A stretch of DNA of 64,000 bases. Source: Candidatus Helarchaeota archaeon. Its GTDB lineage: Archaea; Asgardarchaeota; Lokiarchaeia; Helarchaeales; HEL-GB-A. The position numbers were made by a program, and so were the translations under genes. The notes beneath the pieces are model-generated. The model saw only the letters and a list, made by a program, of their open reading frames with translations. It ran no database searches and was not told the origin of the DNA. Location of the stretch: the NCBI GenBank assembly GCA_013375455.1, contig JABXJT010000012.1, forward strand, positions 1-64,000, in the 5' to 3' direction. Below, piece after piece: positions 34,327-43,001 of this stretch; position 1 is the stretch's first letter, and the number at the start of each line of letters is the position of its first letter.

Positions 34327-35702
34327 CGCAGAAGCAGAAGGGCAAACCGCTAGATGCGCCGCGAAAGGTTAAACTCTCCTTGATGATTATGGGCATCGTT
34401 GCTTTGGGTGCCCTTGCTTTCAGCGTGCTCCTGTCTCCACAGGGACAAACCGCTGCCCCTGAATTTGGAGATCTCCAAGTGCGCGTTCAAAATCTTTATG
34501 GAGATGTCGTGGTGGGGGCGAACATTTCGCTTTTTTATATGGGTGATTTGATCCAGTCAAACCTCTCGGATGTCTGGGGACTTTGCATCTTCGAAGATCT
34601 CCCGTGGAACACGTATAATTTAACAATCATAAAAGAGGAACACGTGCCTCACTCTATTATTCTCGACTTTAACCAATCCCAGACGCACATATGCGTTCTT
34701 GCCTATAACATTTATAACTTAACGGTCAAAGTGACTGATGCAGAATCCAGGGAACGCATCTCCAATGCCTCTGTCTTGGTCTATCGCTATAACTACGAAG
34801 AGGTGTATGAATCCATCACCCAGCGGACAAATGATTCTGGAACTAGCCTATTTCCTGCGTTAGAGTACGACGAGTACGCCATTTGCGTGTCACACGAGAA
34901 TTACTTCAATACCAGTAGGTTGATCTTCTTGAATGAAGATTTAACTATCACTCTTAATTTGCAACGCATCCCTGGACCCCCAGCAACGCCCACGCTTCAC
35001 CCACTGTGGCCGAATCCATCGAATGGGACGGTCTATTTGAATTGGACGAATGTAAGGGATGCGGGTTACTATCACGTCTTCCGGAACCTGTCCATCATTA
35101 CATCCATCGATGGATTGTTACCCATCGCTCTTACCTGGGTCAGTGAATACCAAGAGGTGCTGACGACAGGTGGAACGTACTACTATGCGGTGGTGGCTTA
35201 CAACGGCGAGGGAAACAGCTCCGTTTCAAACAGCGAGAACGTGACTGTCATAATACCTCTTCCGATGGTACCCACGCTCCATTCCATTTCTCTGAATCCA
35301 TCGAATGGGAAGGTGTATTTAAACTGGACAGACGTGGATGATGCAGAGGCATATTATGTCTTTCGGAATGTATCCCTTATTAACTCTACCGCAGGGTTGG
35401 TACCCATCGCCATGGTCTTGACGAGTGAATACCAAGAAGTTCTAACGGCAAATGGGACGTATTACTACGCGGTAATGGCGAGCAACAACGGGGGAAACAG
35501 CTCTCTTTCAAATAACGTGAACGTAACCCTTACAATTTCTTCACCGACCGATATCGACGGCATTCCCATAGTCCAAGTCGTGCTCATTGGTGGCTTCATC
35601 TTGGGTTCTGCGCTCGTCTATTTCTCCCTGCAGCGAAGGAGACGAGCTGATATGCCCACTTCCCATAAAAAAGGATCAATTATTGGGGGTCAATGTCCAT
35701 GA
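34323..35702 (+). CDS. Membrane protein with carboxypeptidase-regulatory-like and FN3 domains
   Basis: 459 residues. An N-terminal membrane anchor (LMIMGIVALGALAFSVLLS) leads to two Ig-like segments of carboxypeptidase-regulatory type (DLQVRVQNLYGDVVVGANIS, NLTVKVTDAESRERISNASV). Two FN3-type repeats follow (VYLNWTNVRDAGYYHVFRNL, VYLNWTDVDDAEAYYVFRNV), both ending in NGTYYYAV or GGTYYYAV and SSLSN-type strands. There is a C-terminal membrane helix (IVQVVLIGGFILGSALVYFS) and a basic tail. The FN3 units match those of the propeller protein at 23168-25735, showing shared ancestry of the two surface clusters. Confidence 0.75.
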   Translation: MTQKQKGKPLDAPRKVKLSLMIMGIVALGALAFSVLLSPQGQTAAPEFGDLQVRVQNLYGDVVVGANISLFYMGDLIQSNLSDVWGLCIFEDLPWNTYNLTIIKEEHVPHSIILDFNQSQTHICVLAYNIYNLTVKVTDAESRERISNASVLVYRYNYEEVYESITQRTNDSGTSLFPALEYDEYAICVSHENYFNTSRLIFLNEDLTITLNLQRIPGPPATPTLHPLWPNPSNGTVYLNWTNVRDAGYYHVFRNLSIITSIDGLLPIALTWVSEYQEVLTTGGTYYYAVVAYNGEGNSSVSNSENVTVIIPLPMVPTLHSISLNPSNGKVYLNWTDVDDAEAYYVFRNVSLINSTAGLVPIAMVLTSEYQEVLTANGTYYYAVMASNNGGNSSLSNNVNVTLTISSPTDIDGIPIVQVVLIGGFILGSALVYFSLQRRRRADMPTSHKKGSIIGGQCP

Positions 35703-36391
35703 GCCATGAGGCGCGACAATCCGAATCAATCTATAACCAACCCGATAGATTCGAGATGATCATGGTTGCCATCTTGATCCTGTTTTTTGTGGCAGTCTTC
35801 GCGAATCTCGGGTTTATCTCCACGACTGCAACGTTCGCGGAGCGGATTCTAGCTTACCAATACCTTGGCATTGCCGCTCTGGGTACCGCGGGCTTGGCAA
35901 TTCGCGGAACTTTTCAACGGCTGAGTGTACGGAGAGGGAATGATGCAATCGAGGCAGTTCCTCTTGCTGCACCAACGATCTATGAAAGTAAAAATCCTTC
36001 GAGCATTTTCCAGTCGCTCTTCTATTTTGGCGTGGCATTCATTGTCCAAGCAGTAATGTGTTTCGTAGTCATGTCCCTTCCCCTCTCCTTCTATGGCTTT
36101 TGGTCCGTGCAGATGCTCGTGATAAGCGTCATTGGGGCCGTAGGTGAGGAGTTATTCTTTTCCTATTTCCTCACTGGTGTTTTAGTTCAGAAAATCAAGT
36201 GGATGGTAATCCCTGCCACTTCCATCATCTTCGTCTGGTACCATTTTCTCGTCTATCAGACGCTCACGGCGCTCTTATACGTGGGTATCATGCGAGTGGT
36301 CTACTCGACCGTGTATCTCTTCTCGCGCCGGCTCTCGTCCGTCACGCTGGCCCACGTCCTGAATAACTTGATCGTAGGATTGCGAGTGTAG
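35693..36391 (+). CDS. CPBP-family intramembrane protease-like protein
   Basis: 232 residues with about six membrane helices. Motif 1 GEELFFSYFLTG keeps the Glu pair of EExxxR but has Ser where Arg is usual. Motif 2 FVWYH fits FxxxH and motif 3 LAHVLNN fits HxxxN. These are the catalytic elements of the CAAX-protease/bacteriocin-processing (CPBP) family, so proteolytic activity is possible. The ATG overlaps the end of the previous gene by ten bases. In bacteria such proteases process peptides or prenylated proteins; the target here is unknown. Confidence 0.72.
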   Translation: MSMSHEARQSESIYNQPDRFEMIMVAILILFFVAVFANLGFISTTATFAERILAYQYLGIAALGTAGLAIRGTFQRLSVRRGNDAIEAVPLAAPTIYESKNPSSIFQSLFYFGVAFIVQAVMCFVVMSLPLSFYGFWSVQMLVISVIGAVGEELFFSYFLTGVLVQKIKWMVIPATSIIFVWYHFLVYQTLTALLYVGIMRVVYSTVYLFSRRLSSVTLAHVLNNLIVGLRV

Positions 36392-36399
36392 GTGTGATA

Positions 36400-36594
36400 A
36401 TGTTGAATGAATTGCGTGAAAAGAAAATCAAATGGTTGATAGAAGAAGCAAAAATCTCATCAGATGAGATACTTCAAGAACATGAAAGTTGCTTCGCGAA
36501 TAGCAACTCTGAAGATGAATATAACGGGTGTTTTGATGATAAACTGAACCGTCTTAAAAAATGGAAGGAGGCGATGCACAATGAAACGGAATAA
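36400..36594 (+). CDS. Tiny helical protein with two cysteines
   Basis: About 64 residues from ATG 36400 (a GTG at 36394 is also possible). Charged helices carry QEHESCFANSN and EYNGCFDDKL, a Cys pair 14 residues apart. It lies nine bases after the protease-like gene and overlaps the next start by 14 bases. It belongs with the small paired-cysteine proteins of this operon. Function unknown. Confidence 0.55.
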   Translation: MLNELREKKIKWLIEEAKISSDEILQEHESCFANSNSEDEYNGCFDDKLNRLKKWKEAMHNETE

Positions 36595-38974
36595 AGTACT
36601 GCTTTTGATTGTTGGATTCAGTATATTGCTTGTTATTTCGGTCAACTTTACATCTTTGGAATCAGATTCAAAGGAAATTTGGGTGGAGGATGGACAATTT
36701 TCCTCCGATTGGTATGCTCAAGTTGAATCTATTATCAATGGATCACAAATAGGCAGTTTTGACGAAGCTTATTTGCTTAACATTGATGAGGACTACCACA
36801 GAATCAGTTCAACTGCTGTGGGTGGCAATCAGAAAGTTGAGGCTCAATATAAATACAATTTCTCGGATTTACCTCCTAATGTGATAGAAAGATTATCACT
36901 CAGATATGCTTATAATACAACTACTGCTTCTCCCGACCGTCTAGTAACCCATTTCAACGATTCGGGAGATTTTGCTGCATGGACCATAACTAGCGGAACC
37001 TTCGATGCTTATAGTGATTCTGGTGATCTTCTTTATGCAAAAAAAGGAGTTAGCACTTCAGGATATGCCCATGCTAAAAGAGATTTACCAAATGTTCCAA
37101 CTAATAATATAACTCATGTCTCTTTCCATATTAGAGAAAAGCTTTGGGCAGGTGATATAGGTGAACCTATATGTTCTTATACATTGGAACTGGTATATAC
37201 TGATGCCACTAGAGAAATGATTTGGTGGACAACTTCGATTAGATATGAAGAACCGATAGATCGGACCTTTACTGTAACTAGAGCTTTAGATAGCAAAAAA
37301 ACGATAGACTATATTGATTTAGAATTAATTAGATCATTTGAATCGGGTCCTGTCGAAGTTTGGATTTATGAGGAAAAGTATTTAGGGTATGCCCCTGCGA
37401 CTGCTCAACCGACGGTTTCTCTTTTTAATTACACTGATTCCACTTGGTTATCAATAATAGAAGAGCCAGGAGCACAATCCCAGACATTTAATAGAGCTTT
37501 AGAAGGTAATCTATCTGATTTTTTTAATCCTCAATCCATTTTACTTGTAAAAGTTGAGGCGATAAATCTTAGTGGGTCACCCTTCATTTTACTAATTAAC
37601 CAACTTCTAATAAACGTAAGTACGGCTCTTCCCTACTTCCATTTTATTTCTCAAGTGGACATATCCCCAACCATTCGCCCCCTCCCCTCAGTATTTTATT
37701 TAAATTTTAGTTGCTTAGTATTTGACACGCATCCCGGACTCCATGCTGTATTGTTACAGGAAAATTTGACGGGGTCTATCATAAACCATTTAATGCAAAA
37801 TGAGACCCTTTCGAAGTATTGGTATTATTTAGACATATCATCGCTCACGACAGAAACGCTCGCCTACCGGTTCTGGGCGAACGATACCGAAGGTAATGCC
37901 AACTGGACGCAGTGGTATTATGTAGAACGCGATTATGAGGGACCATCCATTATGAGTTGGGGAGATCCTCTTACTCCCGAATATGATGATGCGGTAAACA
38001 TCTTCGCGAATATTACTGATCTAAACGGCGTATCCTCCGTCAAGATGACGTGGTCGCTGGATTGGATCGTGAATATTTCCCGTACAATGACCAATGTACA
38101 TGGAAACACGTGGAAGACGGACCTCCCGATTCCGAACCACGCCCATGATACGTCCGTGGCGTGGGAGATCTGGGCCAATGATACTGGCGGCAATGTCGCA
38201 GTCGAATACTTCAGTTATCAAGTGATGGATGAAACGAAACCGGAAGTTCTTGACATCCATTACATCCTCCCAGCGCAAGCGGGTACCCCCTTCACGATAA
38301 ACATCACGATGGCAGAGCCAGCCGGCGCAAGTGGCATCGATCCGAACACCGCGTTCTTGCGTTATACCTTAAGCTCAGAAGGATATAACACTACATACGA
38401 GGTGACGATAGATTTATTACCGGGAGATGTCTGGAGCGTTTCCATTCCCGCCCAACAAGCTGGCGAAACCGTCCTCTGGTGCATCTACGTTCAGGATCTT
38501 GCGGGGAACTCTTACGAAAGTGAGATCTATGGCTTCACTGTCGTGGGAGAAGCTGAGCTCATCGATTGGGTGAATTTCGGGTGGTGGGCGCTCCTTGTGC
38601 TGCTCATCACCGGGGTGTTCACCATCTATCGGCGGCATTCGGCGCGGAAAGGGAAGAATCGGCTTGCTGGGACGAAGTTCTTGGGAGCGGGAATTGCTTC
38701 CGTCATCGGTGCCACGACCATCACGTGGCTGGGTCCCTTGGCGTGGTTTGACCTCCGCAACCTGGCTTTCCAAGAATGGATGCTGCAGGTGGGGCAAACG
38801 GACTCTTGGTTCTTCTTGATCCTTCTCTTATCTTTAATGTTTTTCACGTTGGGCGCCTCGTTGGGCACGCTCTACCACGTGGATAAGCGGACAGCCGCCA
38901 AGTGGGCGGGACGCGAGATCCAGCGGACGCTGCACCGCATTAACCAAGATCTGCAGGAAAAGTTTGGGGCTTAG
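36581..38974 (+). CDS. Large surface protein with Ig-like domains and C-terminal membrane helices
   Basis: 797 residues. A signal peptide (VLLLIVGFSILLVISVNF) is followed by a beta-rich ectodomain with numerous N-x-S/T sites. The second half holds Ig-like repeats of the type found in archaeal S-layer and adhesion proteins (YRFWANDTEGNANWTQWYYV, VAWEIWANDTGGNVAVEYFS, LWCIYVQDLAGNSYESEIYG). Three hydrophobic segments near the C-terminus (WWALLVLLITGVFTIY, FLGAGIASVIGATTITWLGP, FFLILLLSLMFFTLGASLGT) end in a basic tail. Base composition becomes clearly more G/C-rich in the last 1 kb. Confidence 0.72.
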   Translation: MKRNKVLLLIVGFSILLVISVNFTSLESDSKEIWVEDGQFSSDWYAQVESIINGSQIGSFDEAYLLNIDEDYHRISSTAVGGNQKVEAQYKYNFSDLPPNVIERLSLRYAYNTTTASPDRLVTHFNDSGDFAAWTITSGTFDAYSDSGDLLYAKKGVSTSGYAHAKRDLPNVPTNNITHVSFHIREKLWAGDIGEPICSYTLELVYTDATREMIWWTTSIRYEEPIDRTFTVTRALDSKKTIDYIDLELIRSFESGPVEVWIYEEKYLGYAPATAQPTVSLFNYTDSTWLSIIEEPGAQSQTFNRALEGNLSDFFNPQSILLVKVEAINLSGSPFILLINQLLINVSTALPYFHFISQVDISPTIRPLPSVFYLNFSCLVFDTHPGLHAVLLQENLTGSIINHLMQNETLSKYWYYLDISSLTTETLAYRFWANDTEGNANWTQWYYVERDYEGPSIMSWGDPLTPEYDDAVNIFANITDLNGVSSVKMTWSLDWIVNISRTMTNVHGNTWKTDLPIPNHAHDTSVAWEIWANDTGGNVAVEYFSYQVMDETKPEVLDIHYILPAQAGTPFTINITMAEPAGASGIDPNTAFLRYTLSSEGYNTTYEVTIDLLPGDVWSVSIPAQQAGETVLWCIYVQDLAGNSYESEIYGFTVVGEAELIDWVNFGWWALLVLLITGVFTIYRRHSARKGKNRLAGTKFLGAGIASVIGATTITWLGPLAWFDLRNLAFQEWMLQVGQTDSWFFLILLLSLMFFTLGASLGTLYHVDKRTAAKWAGREIQRTLHRINQDLQEKFGA

Positions 38975-38996
38975 GGGGCAAAAAATTTGAGGTTTC

Positions 38997-40976
38997 GTGT
39001 GGTTGATGGATAAGAAAAAACGGCGGCGCGAAGAGGACGAGGCGGAGGATGTCTGCTCCAAGTTTGTCGAGGAGCTCGATCTCCCGGACGAGGAGAAGGC
39101 ACCTCTCAAGGCACAGTGCGATGCGAGGTTGAGGAAGGCATCCCCAAAAATGCTTTATGACCTAGAAAGCTCGTGTTCGCGCTTGGTGGATGATCCTGAT
39201 TCCATTGCTGCCTGCATTGGGTTCGGTCTCGCGCATCCCGAAGTCAAATTAGCAGCATTTAACAAGGAAATGGCGCAGAAGGTGCAATTCTGCCTGACTC
39301 AAATGGACAAGGCGCGAAAGCACGGGGATGCAAGGGAGTATGGTGAGTTCTGTCTGGACCAAGTTCCCGAGGTGAAAAATCCCAAGGATCTCATCAAATC
39401 GTCTAAGGGATATGGCCCACCCGCCTTTGATCATGGGACGTTTTCTTCTGCGATTCCGGATGGCGTGAATGACCTTGGATCCGCAGGTGCGAGTCCGGGA
39501 AATTCTAGGCAGCCAATCTCTCCAACTCAAATAAAAACCGTGCGATTCCGGCTCTTTCCAACGGAACGGCAAATTCCCGCCTTGAATGAAATCTTCACGA
39601 TTTACAATCGGGTGAAGCGCAGCGGGTATCAGATGCGCTTCAATGGTGAGTCGGACATACAGCAGAAGTTGATGCGGATCTGCAGGAATAATCCCTACGT
39701 GAATACGATTCTAATCGAAAATACCGCAAAATTGCAGGCTCAAGAGACCTGGCTTAAAAAAATGCGGAAGTATATAGAAGGAAAGATAGAGGTCATACAA
39801 GACAAAATTAATGATATTAAAGGGAAAGATAAAAGAGATAGACGCCTTCGAGGTTTGTTCGCAAAATTGTCATCCCTACAGAACAAACTTAGAACTCTAA
39901 AATTGAAGCCCGTGACCTTTGGCACGAAAGGACTTTTCAAAAACCGCAGTAAGGGAAAACTTACTCGCGAAGAATTTAGAATTCGTCGAGATGCGTCATT
40001 TGTATGTATTGGAAAGGCGCAGGGCGGTGTGAAAAATCTCAATTTAAAGATCTTACCGGGTAATGAATTAAGAATTGCGACTTTTAAAAAAGAAAAGGGA
40101 AATCGGGCAAGGAAAATTATTATTCCCTTCTCCGCGAATACCACAAAACAAAAGGCATGGCTCCAGGAAATCGATCAAGCCGATAAATATACTGTTTGCG
40201 TGAAACGACAGATCACTCGAGGGGATATTCGATACTATATGTATGTTAGTTATGAAATCCCCGCCCCCACGCCTAAACATGGTTTCGGTAATGGCGCGAT
40301 TGGGCTGGATTTCAATTATGATTTTGTCTCACTCACGAACGTGGATGCAAGGGGACGGTTGTTGAGTTACCAGACCATTAAATTTAGGAATCTACATTCC
40401 TATCGGAAAAACAGGCGGGCTGATTATGCCAGTTATAAGATGGATAAGGTAGTTAATTATTGTATTCATAAGAGAAAGGGGTTGGTCATTGAGGATCTCT
40501 CCTTTAACCAATCTTTCTCCTATAATAAAAAGTTGAATCGGAAATTGTCCAATTTCAAAACTTCAATGCTTGAGATATTGGAACGCAAGTGCACCCGCAA
40601 GGGTGTTGCCATCCGAAGGGTGCACCCTGCCTACACCTCGATCATAGGCAGGCTCAAGTACTCGCGATCATATAACTTATCAGTGCATCACTTGGCAAGT
40701 TATGTGATAGCTCGGAGAGGTCTGGGCTTCCAGGAACTCCTTCCACCCCTTCACAAGTGGTTGCTCTCACAAGTCGGGGGCGTTCTAAAACCCCGGTTGA
40801 AACAGGGCAGTCCCTACCGTGATTGGGCGAAGCTCCACGACCTGTTCAAGCACTGCGGGATAACTTCCTTCAGACCTCCGGAGATAATGAAAAAAGTATC
40901 GGTGAAGTATGGTTTGAACCCGGCGACGGGCGCACGGCCTGATAACCTTAGGACTGGTCTACCCTTCCCAGGGTAG
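38997..40976 (+). CDS. tnpB: Paired-cysteine domain fused to a TnpB-like RuvC nuclease
   Basis: 659 residues from GTG 38997, or ATG 39006. Residues 1-175 form a helical domain with Cys pairs (DVCSKFV/KAQCDARL, SSCSRLVDDP/AACIGF, QFCLTQM/EFCLDQV), like the small proteins upstream. From about 178 (IKTVRFRLFPTERQIPALNE) it is an IS200/IS605 TnpB-type protein: RuvC-I Asp in AIGLDFNYDFVSL (about 438), RuvC-II Glu in GLVIEDLSF (about 499), and the C-terminal SVHHLASYVIARRGLG. The CxxC zinc finger normally between RuvC-II and III is missing, and His replaces the usual RuvC-III Asp. GTG 39540 could start TnpB alone. The fusion looks like an in-frame insertion into a host gene. Confidence 0.78.
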   Translation: MWLMDKKKRRREEDEAEDVCSKFVEELDLPDEEKAPLKAQCDARLRKASPKMLYDLESSCSRLVDDPDSIAACIGFGLAHPEVKLAAFNKEMAQKVQFCLTQMDKARKHGDAREYGEFCLDQVPEVKNPKDLIKSSKGYGPPAFDHGTFSSAIPDGVNDLGSAGASPGNSRQPISPTQIKTVRFRLFPTERQIPALNEIFTIYNRVKRSGYQMRFNGESDIQQKLMRICRNNPYVNTILIENTAKLQAQETWLKKMRKYIEGKIEVIQDKINDIKGKDKRDRRLRGLFAKLSSLQNKLRTLKLKPVTFGTKGLFKNRSKGKLTREEFRIRRDASFVCIGKAQGGVKNLNLKILPGNELRIATFKKEKGNRARKIIIPFSANTTKQKAWLQEIDQADKYTVCVKRQITRGDIRYYMYVSYEIPAPTPKHGFGNGAIGLDFNYDFVSLTNVDARGRLLSYQTIKFRNLHSYRKNRRADYASYKMDKVVNYCIHKRKGLVIEDLSFNQSFSYNKKLNRKLSNFKTSMLEILERKCTRKGVAIRRVHPAYTSIIGRLKYSRSYNLSVHHLASYVIARRGLGFQELLPPLHKWLLSQVGGVLKPRLKQGSPYRDWAKLHDLFKHCGITSFRPPEIMKKVSVKYGLNPATGARPDNLRTGLPFPG

Positions 40977-41075
40977 ATGGAGAATTGGCATAGAAATTTA
41001 TAAGTTTTTATAACTAATTTGAAGGTTATCACACCAACATTTATGCACGGCCTGATAACCTTAGGGCTGGTCTAC
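40932..41075 (+). repeat. Duplicated 31-base TnpB-element right end with hairpins
   Basis: A 31-base sequence at 40932-40962 (the last codons of the TnpB fusion) recurs at 41045-41075 with a single A-to-G change. AAGGTTATC at 41022-41030 is complementary to GATAACCTT inside both copies and can form a stem with the second copy. CTACCC-TTCCCA-GGGTAG at 40960-40977 is another hairpin covering the stop codon. Subterminal hairpins and an RNA made from the 3' end of tnpB are typical of IS200/IS605 elements. No tnpA was found. Confidence 0.7.
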
Positions 41076-41126
41076 TTTTGGAAAAAAATTAAATCATCAG
41101 ATGAATAAGTCAATTAGTGTGATAAT

Positions 41127-42806
41127 ATGCCAAATCCCGAGGTAAACGATTCAACGGACTTGGCTTTTTTTAATAAAAAAATAATAGAATTATGCACCAG
41201 CTCTAATCTCTTGATATCACCCGAAACACTTCAATTCATTAACCAGAAGAGGTATCCTTTAGATTTCATTCAAAAAACCATTGCTGAAATCGCAAATTCT
41301 GAAAAAAAACCGTTAGTCTTGACTAAAGACATATTAGAAAAAATACTTCAGCAAAAATCATTGTTAACTGAAAGTTCTGTCCCCATTTCCCAAGAAATTG
41401 AACATTCCCCTCCATCAATCTCAAAAGAGACACCCGAATTGATGCCAAAACCTGCCGAAGAACCTACCGAAATTACAACTCCATCCGTTTCATCAACTGA
41501 TCATATTAGTCCGTTTGCAGCAGCTGATATCCCTGAAGATATCGTGATCCTTAAAGATCCAACAGGATTAATGCTGGGAGAGGGAAAAATAGGTGATATG
41601 AGGGCCTATTCTAAAGATAAATTTAAAAAATTAAGAAGTTTGCTATTTAAACGTCCTGACTGTAAAGGTGCAATTTCCATCGAGCAGGCTAAATCACGTG
41701 CCAATTCCGCTGAGAATAAAGTTCGTGTAATTGGAATGATTTTAAATAGAAAAGAAATGTCTGCAAAATCTAAATCCAAACTGAATGACACTACCTCGAA
41801 TAGCATAAGTATCGAACTGGATGATCTCGAATCTTCAATGACTGTTATATTTTCTGGCAAAAATGACGAATTAATAAAAAAGGCTGCAAGAATTACGACT
41901 GATCAAGTTATTTGTATTGAAGGATTTGTAAGTGAAAATGGTGTTCTCATCGCCTCCGATTGTTTTTGGTCAGAAGTACCATTTCATCCGATGAAAGCGC
42001 ATGATATTCCTCCCATTTCTGCAATATTCATTTCAGATACACATTTCGGAAGTAAATACTTTTTAACAGATAAATTTGAAGCATTTTTGGAATGGCTTCA
42101 AGGCCGAACGGGAAGTGAACTACAAAAAGCGCTTGCCAAGTCAGTTAAGTACATCATCATTGCAGGCGATTTAATTGAAGGGATCGGTGTCTATCCCGAT
42201 CAAGAAAAAAATCTCGCGATCATTGATATTTCTGAACAATATGATTTCGCCGCAAAATATCTCAAACGAATTCCAAATCATATCAAAATTATTATAATTC
42301 CCGGAGGGCCCCATGATGCAGTTCGGAAAGCATATCCTCAACCTGCATTAGGTAAGAAATATGCCAGTGCATTATATTCGTTGAATAATGTTATTCTATT
42401 AGGAAATCCCGCCCAACTGACGATTCATGGCGTAAACATCCTAGTATTCCATGGTGACAGCTTAGATGATTTAGTTCAAGTCATTCCAGGATTAAGTTAC
42501 GAAAAACCCGCTGAAATCATGAAAGAATTGGTAGTGAGTCGCCATTTAACACCGATATATGGATATTCGACTTGGATTGCTCCTGAAAAGGAGGATTGGA
42601 TGGTAATTGATGAAATACCTGAGATAATGCATTGCGGACATACTCACGTTTCCGATTTTAAACAATATCGGGGAGTTATTTTGTTGAATAGTGGTACTTT
42701 TCAAGGAGAAACTGATTATCAGCAAAGCCTTGGGGTTAAACCCACTCCTGGTAAAATCCCCATCGTAAATTTACAGAATATGAAGGTTAAATTTCTCCAA
42801 TTTTAA
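41127..42806 (+). CDS. polB: DNA polymerase D small subunit (DP1)
   Basis: 559 residues. A helical N-terminal domain and a Pro/Ser-rich linker are followed by an OB-fold (KVRVIGMILNRKE ... CIEGFVSENGVLI) and a calcineurin-like phosphoesterase domain. Metal-site motifs are SDTHFG (about 303), AGDLIEGIGVYPDQ (about 350), FHGDS, and CGHTH (about 503). The third motif reads PGGPHDAVR instead of the common GNHD, so the metal-binding Asn is absent or displaced. DP1 is the proofreading-type exonuclease partner of the large subunit DP2, which is not in this window. A hairpin terminator follows the gene. Confidence 0.93.
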   Translation: MPNPEVNDSTDLAFFNKKIIELCTSSNLLISPETLQFINQKRYPLDFIQKTIAEIANSEKKPLVLTKDILEKILQQKSLLTESSVPISQEIEHSPPSISKETPELMPKPAEEPTEITTPSVSSTDHISPFAAADIPEDIVILKDPTGLMLGEGKIGDMRAYSKDKFKKLRSLLFKRPDCKGAISIEQAKSRANSAENKVRVIGMILNRKEMSAKSKSKLNDTTSNSISIELDDLESSMTVIFSGKNDELIKKAARITTDQVICIEGFVSENGVLIASDCFWSEVPFHPMKAHDIPPISAIFISDTHFGSKYFLTDKFEAFLEWLQGRTGSELQKALAKSVKYIIIAGDLIEGIGVYPDQEKNLAIIDISEQYDFAAKYLKRIPNHIKIIIIPGGPHDAVRKAYPQPALGKKYASALYSLNNVILLGNPAQLTIHGVNILVFHGDSLDDLVQVIPGLSYEKPAEIMKELVVSRHLTPIYGYSTWIAPEKEDWMVIDEIPEIMHCGHTHVSDFKQYRGVILLNSGTFQGETDYQQSLGVKPTPGKIPIVNLQNMKVKFLQF

Positions 42807-42829
42807 TTGAAACGTCTTTAATTAGATTT

Positions 42830-42873
42830 GGACACTCTTTTTTTGCCCCTTTACGTTTTAGGGGCGGGTGTCC
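42830..42873 (+). terminator. Hairpin after the DP1 gene
   Basis: GGACAC (42830-42835) pairs with GTGTCC (42868-42873), and GCCCC (42845-42849) pairs with GGGGC (42861-42865) within it. A T-rich run (ATTATTTTTTAT) follows directly, which suits archaeal termination. Confidence 0.55.
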
Positions 42874-43001
42874 ATTATTTTTTATCGCCTTTTTTAGTGA
42901 TTTTGGTATTATCCCAATGTCACTCCCATATCTCATGAATATTTAGGAGATTCATATTTTCTCTCATTAGTTTATAAATTAACAAATCATGAGGACTTGA
43001 A

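Noticed and set aside
38417..38868. Minus-strand ORFs up to 126 codons under the Ig-domain gene
   Set aside because: They are shadows in the G/C-rich part of a well-supported plus-strand gene.
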